From NCBI RefSeq assembly GCF_002775205.1, contig NC_036447.1, positions 15,792,501 through 15,856,500 of the forward strand: a DNA stretch of 64,000 bases, in the 5' to 3' direction. Of the stretch, positions 26,924-38,149 are shown in pieces. Both the position numbers and the translations under genes were made by a program. Origin of the DNA: Xiphophorus maculatus (Eukaryota > Chordata > Actinopteri > Cyprinodontiformes > Poeciliidae). Under the pieces are notes generated by a model, which was not told the DNA's origin, made no database searches, and was given only the letters and a program-made list of their open reading frames with translations. Position 1 is the stretch's first letter, and the number at the start of each line of letters is the position of its first letter.

Positions 26924-27888
26924 TCTTCTGCAACTTTGTTGCACTATGACCTGAATCCTGAAACCTGAGGACCCTTTGTATGATTATAGAAAATAGCGAG
27001 ATGCTGGAAAATGACTCCATCCAAAGACTGGGATTGTCCTGAAAAAAGAAAAAAAAAAAAATCCGTGAGAGAAATAGACACATTAGATTCACTTTATCTC
27101 AGACTAATTTGTCCATATAATTAAAAACCTTTAAAGTGAAACACAAAATGCATCCTAAGCAACACATGTAAACATTACTCTCTACAACTATCTCCAAACT
27201 TTAGCCCATCTGAGGAAATTAGAATATGCCTTGCAATGTGGCTTGTTTGTAAAATTACCCTTTGAAAATAAAAACCTTTAAGTAAGTCTCGGACAGAATG
27301 CTCATTAAGCCCATATTTACGTCTAATAAATGGTGTTCATTGGTCTGATGTAATCTTCTAATCTTAAATGGTATGTTTTCATTGGGTGTACGCAGAAAAT
27401 CATCATAGTTAACAGGAATATTTATTTAAATAATAGACTAATTTATTGAGATGCACCTGTATGCCATCGTCTGTGTTGTGACTATTAGTTTTAATAAACC
27501 TATTTGACTTCTTTATCTATTCTAAGAAAACTATGGGAACCGTTTTAATGGTATTAACGTGATATTATTTTCCTCACTGTTACCACATGCAAGTCGAAAT
27601 TCAAGCTTATACAATACATGCCAGGACAGATTTTCACTGTTATCGCTTAGCTCACATGACAGCGCTAGCTACTTCTAAAAACAAAATTATTTAATTGACC
27701 AGAAATTAAGCTTAGACCTATGACTAACATTCACAGTAATTTAAAAGTTCTGTTGTCATCTAACGTTTTACTTGTAGCTGTTTAATGATAATTAAACCAT
27801 CCTAACAAAACCGCACCAAGGTTAATTACACAGAATGGCTAGCCTTAACATCGACCCGACGAAAACATGCGTTTTAAACGTCTCTTAC

Positions 27889-28045
27889 CTTTATAAAGTG
27901 TTAAAATCTAAGTCGAGAAACATTTGCAAATTGTGTGTTTTTTTTTTATTGAGCTTCAATCCCAAAAATAAACAAGCGTTAGCTAATTAAAGACATGATG
28001 CTAAAAGTAACAGCGAGGACAGACGTCATATGACTATTTCCGACT
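27889..28045 (-). other. Probable prelid1 5' non-coding exon
   Basis: On the minus strand a consensus donor (AAAG|GTAAGAGA) ends an exon at 27889, and the coding exon begins with a good acceptor (GTTGCAG|AAGAATG) four bases before the ATG. Together they imply a 5' UTR intron of about 1 kb. The upstream limit is a guess. Confidence 0.4.
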
Positions 28046-29081
28046 ACTTTCAAAGTAAAAGAATCCCTCTTTTTGTATGTTTATTTTTATTTTATTTTTA
28101 TCAATTATGGCTGGTGGAAAACTATGGGTCCCTTTTAACCTAACTATTTATAAAATTACGAACAGAATATTGTAGCAAACTACTGGGAGAAGCTTATTAA
28201 ACGATGCCTAAAACGAAGTCATACGGTTCAAATGGAAGATCTACCAAATACAGACAACGTGTAATTTTCTGGATGTGGAGAAAATGAAGAAAATACTTCT
28301 CCAGGCAATTCTCTGTCAAATTATTCTCTCATTTAGCAAATATAAAGAATTGTAATCATCTTAACTGATCTAAAAGGGGGAAATGTTCGCTATTTCAGCT
28401 ACTAGCATGTCAATTTGAATTGAATAGAATAGAATAATCCCGTTTATGCAGCAAGTGACAGGCAAATAAAACACACCCAGATACACAAACAATAACAACA
28501 AAAATGAAAAAAAAGAACAAGTAGTGAGGTGTCCTTCACACACATAGAAATTAATGTGTGATGCAGAGAACTGTTTAACGTCACGTATGTCTCTTGAAAT
28601 TAACTTCCTAATAAAATATTCTACATATTACTTGAAAAAAATCCCGAGTTTAAGGTAGGTTCCGTTAAAATAAGGAATATTATTCTTTGTTTTTGTCAGA
28701 ATTTTGCTTCTGGCGCCTTCTAGCGGCTAAAATTAATAATATAAAAAACAGCACAGAAGTTCCAAAGACCTTCAGCTAAAGACGAATAATTCATGCAGCA
28801 TTTACTTGTAAAGTATTAAGATTTTTTTTTTTAAATTAAATTTTGGTGTATTTAGGAGAAAACCTATAGACCCCACCTCGCAAAAGCTTTTCTCTCCCTT
28901 TTCCCAGCCTGTATCCCTCAACCGGTTTCCTTCCTATTGTTGTCCAGTAGATGTCACTCTCAGATTAGTCAAACTCTTAAATTGTCTTCTTGTAGCATTT
29001 CCGGCTACTCTTGTCTGCTAAGGGAAGTGTCCTCCATGGTGTCATTGTAGGTCTGTCGAGGTTGAACGTTCAAGCATAATA
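28046..29081. promoter_or_regulatory. Divergent prelid1/ndufb6 promoter interval
   Basis: prelid1 runs left and ndufb6 runs right, and nothing coding lies between the probable prelid1 first exon and the ndufb6 ATG. Both encode mitochondrial proteins, so a shared bidirectional promoter is plausible, but the interval is AT-rich and I see no strong core motif. A GAATAGAATAGAAT-type simple repeat lies near 28425. Confidence 0.4.
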
Positions 29082-31360
29082 ATGTCTGGCTACCCACCAG
29101 ACGAGAAGCTGCGCTTCCAGCAGCTAGTGAAGCTCCGGAGGCAGTGGCTAAAGGACCAGGAGCTCAGTCACAGGGAGCCAGTGCTGCAGCCCAAACCTCT
29201 CGGGCCTGTCGCTAAGTTCTGGGCCGGGTTTCTGGAGCCGAAGAGCCTGTGGAGGCTTTACGTGAGTCATGAAAACACAACAACACGTTATATTAAATGC
29301 GATCTGAACCGAGATACAGCTGTATTAAGATAAATGTGCGCTTCATTAAACTTACAATGATATTATGGTGCGAAAATTATTTAGTTAGGCTTAAAGTATC
29401 TAATTAAAACAGTGGTCTGTATATAGGCCATTGTTTGCATATTTTACAGTGCAATACTAATTGCTACATCTTCTGTAGTTTATCAGTTTAGTTAAATTTC
29501 AGATCACAGTTTGAGCAATTGTAATTACTGTATTTGCAGTACCCAGAAAATGTATTCTTTCTTTGAAGTTCACCAGCAAACAGAGTAAAATGTATGTAGA
29601 AGTAAATCATCAGACCTGTGTAGATAAAGCTACTCTGACGGCTAAAATGATTGAGTCTTCTCTGCTAATTTTGTAAATCTAACTTCTCTGTTACGTTCGT
29701 AAATCAAAATGACACAGGAACATTTTGAATGGTTAAATTAAAAACAATGCTGCAATAAGTTTATCCAAAGTCAACACATCATACTTTTAATGATAAGTGC
29801 AGTCTTAAACTTTTTCAGCCTGTTGAACATTGGAGAATCCGTTGTAGAAGAAGAATTAAGCATAAGCTGAAAATATGCTTATTTTCAGCATTTCAAATAT
29901 GCAAGTGTCCAGAACCCCATTTTTGTGGTTCTGGAGACTTGTAGCATGTTTATTTACTCAGTAAATCCTGGGACAAAATATCATGGAGTCAGTCGGGAAG
30001 TTGAAGTTTGGACGACTCACTTTAAAGTTCCTACACTGGCTCCCTGTAGCTCAAAGAATACACTTTAAAACACTGCTGTTAGTTTATAAATCACTGATCG
30101 GCTTAGCACCACAATACATTAAAGATCTGCTGTTGTTGTATCAACCTTCATTTGATTTTTTAATTTATATTTCAACTAAAAGTCTTTAAGTCTTCAAAAG
30201 GTGTTTGTTATGAAGATGCTATTCAATATGTTCCATGTAACCATTTAATGACTGCACTCAAATACCTTTGCATCCTTACTGGCCAGTTCAATCCTCGAGT
30301 TGAGAAAAAATGGTCATTATTTGTTAACTAAAATGTCTTGGAATTATCTACCTTTTTTAAATCTTTTTTTTAAATGTATTTATTTAATGCTGATCCATTT
30401 CTGTATTTGCAGACCTACCAGGTGTACAAAGGTGGTGTTTTCACAGTAACACGGCTGCTGATACCTGCCTGGCTTGCCCACTACTATGTGAAATACCACG
30501 CAGCTGTAAGTTCACAGAAATTGTGACATTTTGTGTTTATTTTTGTTGTTGTTTTTTAATTAGACATACAGTTAGGGAAGAAATACTCATATCAGTATAT
30601 TGAAACAAACCCATATTGTTGCAGTCAGACAAAGAAAGAAAATATAGCTTCAAAGTTAAACTTTTCTGATTTTTTTTTTTTTTTTTAATGTAGGTTTTCA
30701 TAGGAAGAATTCAATTAAAATTTAGGGTCTGACCTGAGCGAAGTAAAGCAATTATTTGTCTAAGGCAGTCCAAAGTTACAGAGCTTTCTTTTTTTGTGTC
30801 ACTGGAAATCTACAAATACCAAAAATTACTAACAAAAATAATCAAGAGTGGTGCAAATCTGATATTAGTGATGTAAGGCTGTCAGAATGAAGTCTCTGTT
30901 GCAAATTAAAGTGCAGAGACAGATTAGGATCAAAGCAGATGCTCTGAGACACAAAAAGAGACAAGCAGATAATTAAATGTAATTGTAACAAAGGAACTGT
31001 CAGGCTGTATTTCTTGCCCTTGATAGTTAGAAAATAATTGTTACCAATAAGTGAATTAAAGCTTATTTGATCAGGAGAGACTAAACAATGGTGTCATTTT
31101 TCTTCACAGCAAAGACCTTATGGCATCGTGGAAATAAAACCCAAGCTTTTCCCTGTGAGTGTGATTTCTTTTTTTCTTTTTAAAAAATTCTGACTCTGTT
31201 ACTTTTATTTTTATGTAATGATAAAGGTTTGTACCTTTCTTTAGTCAACTTTAATGTCATAGACCTGCTCTCTAAAATGTTTTTTTGTTTTCAGGGTGAC
31301 ACCATTGTTGAGACGGGTGAAGTTCTTCCTGGTCTCCCTGAAACACATGGCCATCACTGA
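29082..31360 (+). CDS. ndufb6: NADH dehydrogenase 1 beta subcomplex subunit 6
   Basis: NDUFB6 (B17) is an accessory subunit of the membrane arm of mitochondrial complex I. Four exons: 29082-29261, 30413-30505, 31110-31154 and 31295-31360, every intron GT-AG and phase 0, giving 127 aa (human 128). The N-terminus ([20 protein letters not shown], then [10 protein letters not shown]) is the family signature and fixes the start. One membrane helix lies at about residues 68-85 ([18 protein letters not shown]), followed by YVKYH, PYGIVE and the [10 protein letters not shown] block near the C-terminus. The last residues (LPETHGHH) keep the histidine-rich ending. topors follows on the same strand, as a neighbour in human 9p21 too. 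An L2-like fragment sits in intron 1. Confidence 0.96.
29983..30189 (+). mobile_element. L2-like LINE fragment in ndufb6 intron 1
   Basis: The forward frame reads [20 protein letters not shown] and then [14 protein letters not shown], a well-kept signature of the C-terminal part of L2/CR1-clade reverse transcriptases. Only about 200 bp remain. Confidence 0.85.
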
Positions 31361-31421
31361 ACCTGAAATATTTCATTAAATTTTTTGAGTTTCTGTTGTA
31401 AAAAAAAATGTATATTACAAA

Positions 31422-31427
31422 AATAAA
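31422..31427 (+). terminator. ndufb6 polyadenylation signal
   Basis: An AATAAA hexamer 62 bp after the stop, followed by a GT/T-rich stretch (GGTGTACTTTATG), fits a short 3' UTR. Confidence 0.7.
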
Positions 31428-32510
31428 CGGTGTACTTTATGCACAAGAACATGGCTCGAATGTTTGTAGAGAAATTCTTTTAACCAGAAATATTTGCTGA
31501 TCTCTGATTTACTGGTTGCTCATCTGCCAAACAGCAGTTGTCTTAATTCATAAAAATCACCAAGATAAGGTACGGAAACAATTGGGGATGTGAATTTTGA
31601 AAACGTGTTTGGGGGATTGGATGTTATTCTCAGTGATGAAGCCATACGGCAACATGAATATCTGCAGCATAAACTTTAGGAAAACAAACTGGTTTATGAA
31701 ATCCAGATGGAAACGCTCATGAAATAACATGTATAGATAAAGTCGTAGCTGCTTTTCCTTTGTTGATTAGATGTAATCTAAATCAGGGCATGTTTGAAGT
31801 CATGCTTTGAACATAGTTGAGGACAAAATTTTATTTTAAAATATTTATTTTTTCCCCCCAAAAATTCAAACACCCTTTTAAGCATTCTAGATTTATAAAT
31901 GAGAGTTGTGTTTTGCTTTGAACACAGAAACTAATTAATTTAATAAAACCCTTGACGCTATCAGTCATTTTGTATTTTTATTTTTGTTGGATAACAGCCT
32001 GCAGGCTCAAGCTGCTTCAAATTTGATGGTCTTTTGGAATGAATCTTCAGCTGACCCTCGCAAGTTTTCAATGGGATTCAAGTCGGGAGAGCAAATCTAT
32101 CAATAATGTGCATTCTGGAGTTAGCTTTCTGCCAGCAGCAGGCAAAGTGATAATCCAGGTCCTAGTTTGTCACAAACTCCTAAAGGTTTTGTTTAAAAAT
32201 TTTTAACATACCCTCACCCTTTGGTTATGATCCATTCCTCACATGCAGGATTTTCTTTCATTGAAGGATCCTCACCGCATGTTTTCCTGTAGGTTTAGCG
32301 TTCGTAAAAAAATAATCCACAAATAGATCTATGGTTTTGGAAAAAGGCTTTGTTCAAAATTCTATGCTCTGCTTAACAGAACTTAAAAAGACATTGCCAA
32401 CGGACTATGTTTTATTTTGAAAGGCGGAAGTTGTGCACAGGTCTTCCCGTTGTCAAGCCTGCCTTATGAAATGTGAGGAAGGAAATGTTTAACGATAAAT
32501 TTGTCTTGGA
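31428..32510. other. ndufb6-topors intergenic region
   Basis: No coding sequence seen. It holds a Tc1-like fragment (about 31985-32320). The last few hundred bases should contain the topors promoter; no TATA box or CpG island is obvious. Confidence 0.5.
31985..32320 (-). mobile_element. Tc1-like transposase-region fragment
   Basis: Contains AAATTTGATGGTCTTTTGGA, AATGAATCTTCAGCTGAC and TTTTCAATGGGATTCAAGTC, which correspond in complement to the middle of a Tc1-like transposase gene seen in many fish copies. No terminal repeats were recognised. Confidence 0.55.
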
Positions 32511-32537
32511 ATGAGCGAGTTTCATCAAGGAGAGAAG
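32511..32537 (+). CDS. topors: Probable topors first coding exon
   Basis: An ATG with a G at -3 opens nine codons (MSEFHQGEK) that end exactly at a donor (GAG AAG|GTATAG). The large topors exon has its acceptor at 33957-33958 and begins ATC ATG in the same phase, so splicing gives MSEFHQGEK-IMSAIK and an 800-residue protein. Human TOPORS also has an Ile-Met at this junction (IMASAAK), with its N-terminus coming from upstream exons. Transcript data would settle it. Confidence 0.55.
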
Positions 32538-33961
32538 GTATAGTTAGTTTTCGACCATATACGTGTTCAACAGAGTAACAGGTACATGCTAAACAACTTT
32601 TCCTAAAGCCGACTAACTAACCAGCTCTAGTGCTGCTAGCCTTCGTAGCTAAATTTAGCTAGTCTGCTAACTTTAACCGAGTTGATCCATAAATGACAGT
32701 TTCCAGTTAGTTCTCCCTCCCAGTAATATAAATGTGTTTTCAAGAGAAGAGGACACACTAACTCCGGGGTTAGGCGATTTTAGTGCCTGTAATTCTTTAT
32801 GGTTTCTTACACTTAGAAGGAATCATGATCGTCCTTACCACACCTTGTTAAGGTAAAGTGGTTTTAAAATTGTTTGGGAATTAAACTGAATAAATTAATA
32901 TGAGCTACTAAAGTTTTCAGTTAGTTTGCTTTTTTTTCTCGTATAAATCCAGTTCCAGTGACATAGGCCTTTCTTTAACAGTGCAGTATCATTTAGGATT
33001 TCATGTAAACACTATAAAACGGCACTTGATCGTGTGTGAACCCATTGCTGTTGATCAAAAATATATGTACAGTATTTCTTCCACATTTGAAGGGCTTGCT
33101 ACAGCTTTAAAAAGCTTTAATATTCGCAACTTATTGTGGATATTTTAAAGGATGCTGGCCGATTTGCTAAAGTTTTAGTCTCAAAAGCTACACGACCCTC
33201 TAAAAAAAGAATGTTCTCTGTTTTTATAAATGCCCACTATTTAAATATATATATTAAATGAAAGAACTGCAACTTTATTTGTATTATTAGGTGTCAAAAT
33301 AAAGAAAAATAACCTTTTATAAACAGTGAATATCTTAATTGGAATGTTACGTATTCAGGGAAAATTCCATGCACCATAACTTTATTGTCATTCTGTTGTA
33401 GTTCGTCAGATAATGCATGTAAAGTCACTTTATCAAATCTACTCTAAGTCTATGGTTGGGTGTTGGTGATGTGGCTCCAAAAATACTATCTACCTACCGG
33501 AAGTTTCTTCAACCAGCAATATCTTGGTTGGAGAATGGATCATTACTTTTCACCTTTTCCAAGATGACCAAAATTGGCGTCAGTCAACAAAAGGAAGCAG
33601 TAGTAAATGAAGCATACTAAGATAAAACATCAAATTTAAGTTTTTTTGCTACGGCAACACAATATCATGCTAATGTAAATGTAACTGCTTGGATGTGAAA
33701 TACTGTACTGAAATTGATCATTCACTCAGGCTTTCTCTGCTGCTAAAATATTTTTGAATGTTTGTTCAAAGGTCATTAAGATGTTAAAGTAAAAAGTCAC
33801 CCAGAAACACCAACTAAGTTGTCTTCATTTTGTCATGCAAATCTTCAAGAAACTTAAAAAAAATAGGGCTGTAGTAATTTTGTGAAATTGTTTCATGACA
33901 GTTTTTTTTTTAATTTATTAATTTCTCAAAATGGTTAACTTTCCTTTTTCCTCATCAGATC

Positions 33962-36334
33962 ATGTCAGCAATCAAGGTTGCCCTACAGCACAGCCCAAAG
34001 GGTGGGAGGCATAAAACCTCTAAGGCGATGTCTGCAGAGGTGTCTCCAGACTCCAAGTGCCCCATCTGTTTGGACGTATTTCATAATATGTCTTACTTGG
34101 ACCGCTGCCTCCATAAATTCTGCTTCCGCTGTATTCTGGAGTGGTCGAAGAACAAACCTGAGTGCCCACTGTGCAAGCAGCCGTTTAGGTCAATCTATCA
34201 CAGCATAAAATCAGATGAGGACTTTCAAAAATATGAACTGAAACAGCAGGTGGAAAATTCCTCATTTGGTTACTTCGAAGGAGTTCGGTTTCGATACCGA
34301 ACGACTCTCACTGGAGTTCATCGACAGATGAGAAGAACCTCTCCGCCTCCAGATAACGGGGTAATGTTTGAAGCTTCCTCAAATTTACCCCAGCAGAGAC
34401 AGGATCGATACATTCGCCGCATGATGATGAGGTTGGCGGCTAAGAGGAGAGCTGCAAATGAAGGCAGAGCCGTGAACAATGTCAGGGAGCAGGAGATGAT
34501 CAACTTCAGAAGGGAGCTGTACAGAAGGGGGGTGAGGGTGAGGAATGTGAGAGACGGCGGGCGCTCCAGAGACACATCCGCTGAATTTTATAGAAGAAAT
34601 CCTGCCTGCCTACACAGACTCATCCCGTGGCTAAAAAGAGAACTGATGGTGCTGTACGGAGCCCACGGCTCTTTAGTCAACATAGTTCAGCATATCATCA
34701 TGTCACGCATTACACGCTACGATATGGAGGAAGGGGCCATCCAGGAAGAGCTCAGACCTTTCCTGCAGGGTCGGACTGAACACTTTCTGCACGAGTTCAT
34801 CAATTTTGCAAAGTCCCCCTTCAATATGGAGGCCTACGACCAACATGCCGTTTATGATTGCCCTGCACCCTCCTCCAATGAGCACAGCAGCTCTAACTCC
34901 TCTGTAATCGCCATTTCAGAGGACGAGGAAAACTCTGCAGAGATGGAACCTCCTGGGAACTCGGCATCTGCTCTGAGTCAGTCTTTGTGGGACGATGAGA
35001 CGCCGGGGCCTTCGTATTCAACAACAACAGAGCCCAGCAGGCAAGACCTTCAGACAGTCCTGGACTTGGATTCAGAAAGCAGCTCAGAAGACGAACAGCA
35101 AACGTTTGGTGCTTCGCCACCACAAATTAGATCTTATAGCCCAACGGATATTGCTCATGCAGACGGCACCAATGAAGACTGTGCATCTTCTGACGGTGAT
35201 GACTGTTTTATTGTGGGATATGTTAAGCCTACAACAGAAAGGACTCCAGAGCTGGTTCATCTGTCTTCTGACTCTGATGGTTCTTCTGTTGAGGAGAACC
35301 AAGAGGCTCCTCTTCAGTCGCAACACATCCGTTTCACCAGCTGTAGTCCTGCAAATTCACACAGTAGTGATTCCAGTAAAGCTGGAGAAACTAAAAATGG
35401 CCAAACAGACCACCATCATCAGTCCTCCTCTAAAGAAAGACTTAGCTCAAACACATACAATACTGGTAGAAGAACAGGTAGAAGGTTTGACAGTAGGGAA
35501 AGGTCTATTGAGGGGCATAAATCAAAGGAGAGAGACCACAAGAGAAAGAAGAGACACTCAAAGAGCAGAGGGTGCAAGTACTCTAGCAAAAGTCCAGCAG
35601 TTTCTCAAAGCACTTTCAGTTCTCATGCTCGTCGTGGAAACTTCTCAAAAAGTGATGGAATGCATGCAAGGAGGGACAGCGACCACAGCTACCAGTCATA
35701 CACCCATTACAGACGAGAGAGGAATGGTAGCATAACTCACTACACACAGAGACGGTCCTACTATTACAGCAGCCACAAGTACTCGCGCTCTAAATCCAGG
35801 AGCCGCAGCAGGGACTCACCTCACCGACGAGACAGGAGGCGGTCTCGATCCAGAGCGTTTTCCAGCAGCTCCTCCTCTTCGCCGGAAAGGAAATCTCATC
35901 ATGACAAGCCTGGCGGCAAAAGGAAATATAAAGCTAAACATTTGGCAGAACCATCCAAGAACACCCAAAGTGGCCAAAGTGACTCCATGCCGTTGACAAA
36001 ACACAAGAAGAAAAGCAAAGAGAAGCACCATAAAAGATCCAAAGAGAGGTCAAGGAAGAGAAGCAGGAGTGGGAGCACAGAGGTCATCGATGAGCGACAC
36101 AAGCACCACCATAAGAAGAAGAAGAAGCACAAGAAGAAAAGTAAAAAAAGCAAGAGTTCTGAGCGCAAAGCAAAGTCCTCACCGAATGTCATTACAATTG
36201 AAAGCGACAATGAGTCTTTTGCCAATCACAGCATCATCCCTGTCAGAAGAACTTCTGAAAATACTTTCATCGATTATGCTGCTGATGACGGAGAAAACCC
36301 TGCCACAGTGGACCAAGCTTCACAATCACGTTGA
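33962..36334 (+). CDS. topors: Topoisomerase I-binding RING E3 ligase (Topors)
   Basis: TOPORS is a nuclear E3 for ubiquitin and SUMO, found in PML-associated bodies and at the ciliary base; human mutations cause retinal dystrophy. One exon encodes 790 aa (human about 1045). The C3HC4 RING lies at residues 33-71: C33, C36, C49, H51, C54, C57, C68, C71, with PICLDVF and CLHKFCFRC. A conserved block follows (about 110-290): FRYRTTLT, INFRRELYRRG, NPACLHRLIPWLKRELMVLYG, AHGSLVNIVQHIIMSRITRYD, FINFAKSPFNM. Acidic hydrophobic motifs resembling SUMO-interacting motifs are VIAISEDEE, CFIVGYVKP and VITIESDN (about 743-750). The rest is Arg/Ser-rich and Lys/His-rich (KHKKKSKKSK). The tail after VITIESDN is much shorter than in human. 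The ATG used here is the first in this exon; a short upstream exon at 32511-32537 probably adds ten residues. Confidence 0.96.
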   Translation: MSAIKVALQHSPKGGRHKTSKAMSAEVSPDSKCPICLDVFHNMSYLDRCLHKFCFRCILEWSKNKPECPLCKQPFRSIYHSIKSDEDFQKYELKQQVENSSFGYFEGVRFRYRTTLTGVHRQMRRTSPPPDNGVMFEASSNLPQQRQDRYIRRMMMRLAAKRRAANEGRAVNNVREQEMINFRRELYRRGVRVRNVRDGGRSRDTSAEFYRRNPACLHRLIPWLKRELMVLYGAHGSLVNIVQHIIMSRITRYDMEEGAIQEELRPFLQGRTEHFLHEFINFAKSPFNMEAYDQHAVYDCPAPSSNEHSSSNSSVIAISEDEENSAEMEPPGNSASALSQSLWDDETPGPSYSTTTEPSRQDLQTVLDLDSESSSEDEQQTFGASPPQIRSYSPTDIAHADGTNEDCASSDGDDCFIVGYVKPTTERTPELVHLSSDSDGSSVEENQEAPLQSQHIRFTSCSPANSHSSDSSKAGETKNGQTDHHHQSSSKERLSSNTYNTGRRTGRRFDSRERSIEGHKSKERDHKRKKRHSKSRGCKYSSKSPAVSQSTFSSHARRGNFSKSDGMHARRDSDHSYQSYTHYRRERNGSITHYTQRRSYYYSSHKYSRSKSRSRSRDSPHRRDRRRSRSRAFSSSSSSSPERKSHHDKPGGKRKYKAKHLAEPSKNTQSGQSDSMPLTKHKKKSKEKHHKRSKERSRKRSRSGSTEVIDERHKHHHKKKKKHKKKSKKSKSSERKAKSSPNVITIESDNESFANHSIIPVRRTSENTFIDYAADDGENPATVDQASQSR

Positions 36335-36880
36335 TGGATTAAATGTCACAAGAGCTTGCCACAAGTATTTTGCATCAGAACAGTCTTTAAACTATCAGGT
36401 GTCCAGCTATTTTATTTTTTTATTGTTACTCTGTTTTTTCACAGTTAATTCCATATATCACTGACATATGTCTGACAAACAATGGATGTTTTACAGTTCA
36501 AAACAAATTATCTTTAATGACATTTTGTATCAAAACTGTCTGGTATACCCACCATGATGTAAAGTGTTATTAAAGGCTGTTTTACATGACAATGCAAACA
36601 AGGTAGAGGGGTAAATATTTTTAAACTGTATATTTTACAAGTGTGAGCTGATATTTTGTTAAAATATTGCAATGTGCAGAGGTTTCTGTATATTCAGGGA
36701 TTTTAAGCCCTTCTGTTATAATTATGGCACAGATCTTCTTTTAACTGCCAATAATTCAGTTGTTACCATTAAAATGGCACCGTGATTTAAAAAAGGACTT
36801 TTTTGTATCAAGTTTAATTTAAGAATTAATTCAAATGGGTTACTGTGGATGATGTTTACTGGTGATGTTTATAATGAGCA

Positions 36881-36916
36881 AGTAAGTGCATAATATGGAT
36901 TCATTATGCACTTACT
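36881..36916. repeat. Perfect inverted repeat, 14-bp arms
   Basis: AGTAAGTGCATAAT and its exact reverse complement flank an 8-nt loop. Confidence 0.85.
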
Positions 36917-37690
36917 ATTTTTTTGCACTATGTTTCAACAAATAGTAAACTCAGGAGACTTTCCCAAAAGATTAACATATTTAAATCATTATGCATCTGT
37001 CATAAGCAGGATAAATATACATCTACCACACCTACTGGCACTTGATTTAAAAAGAGTAAATAAATAAAAGTTGTTTACATTTTTATTCAAAACTTTTTTC
37101 TACCCTTAGAAATTTGTCAAGTCAGTTTAAATGATTATTTTGAATTTCAATCTACCGGAGGTAGGAATAACTTCGGTGGAGCCTGCATAAGTTAGAAATT
37201 TCAAATCAAGTATTTTCAAAATAGTGAAACAGTGGGTGTTTGTGTCTTTACATGCTTCTGCGGTCAGAAATGTATTAAACAAGACAGTTTTTAAAGGGAA
37301 AACATTAGATATTACACGAAGTACTCTTGTTTAACTTGATCTCCCATCCAGAAGGGGGCAATCTAGTAATGATTTCTCGAAAACGGACAAGACCTACACA
37401 GATTACGCATGCACTGAGATTACGGCGACATCTAGTGGATGGGATAATGGTTTAAAAAGTTGGAAAACATTTTTTTGTTTTTTTTTTTTTATTTAAATTA
37501 CTATGATATTTTTAAGACAATCGCTTGTTTATACGTACAAACGACATGACCTTTTAGACATCGTAAAGAAAAAAAAAAACGTGGTGTTGAAACTAGTTTA
37601 CATGAAGTTGACACAATAAACCTAAAACGTTTCAGTGAGCTCCAGCCCTTTCTGCTTTTAAAGGTTGGATGTCATTCAACTGTGAATCAT

Positions 37691-37738
37691 CAGTCATTTG
37701 TTAAATATATTTATCAGTCATTTGTTAAATATATTTAT
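37691..37738. repeat. 24-bp tandem duplication
   Basis: Two identical, directly adjacent copies of a 24-bp unit starting CAGTCATTTGTTAAAT. A recent local duplication; two copies are too few to suggest an array. Confidence 0.9.
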
Positions 37739-38149
37739 AATGCCTTTCATTTATTCTGGTGCATCCGGCAATTCTTCATTTGATATTCAACGATCTAATC
37801 GCCTAATAAATACATACAACAACAACCCAGAAATATATTACAACAAATGTTGCATATTTATTTATATTACAGATAGTTAAATTTAAGTTGCAGACGTGTG
37901 CTGAGTTTCTGCGTTCATTCATTTTCCAGACTCTTCACCTCTTACCTTTTTTTAAGCGATATCTAACCACAGTTTGGCTTGTAAAGGAAATAATTGACAT
38001 TCGGAGGTGCTATATTTTTTTCGCGGTGCTTTTATTTTTCAAATCACCGAGCAGGAAGAGACATACTGGCGCTTCATAGTCCGGACGGATGTTAATGGTG
38101 AAGCTTCTTCCTCTGTTTGACCACTTTTACTTGCAAGAAGATAACTGTA

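Larger units (their letters stand above)
36335..38149. other. topors 3' UTR and topors-mtap intergenic region
   Basis: An ATTAAA at 36569-36574, 235 bp after the topors stop, is a reasonable poly(A) signal. Further on are a perfect hairpin (36881-36916), a 24-bp tandem duplication (37691-37738) and the mtap promoter side. No coding exon seen. Confidence 0.5.
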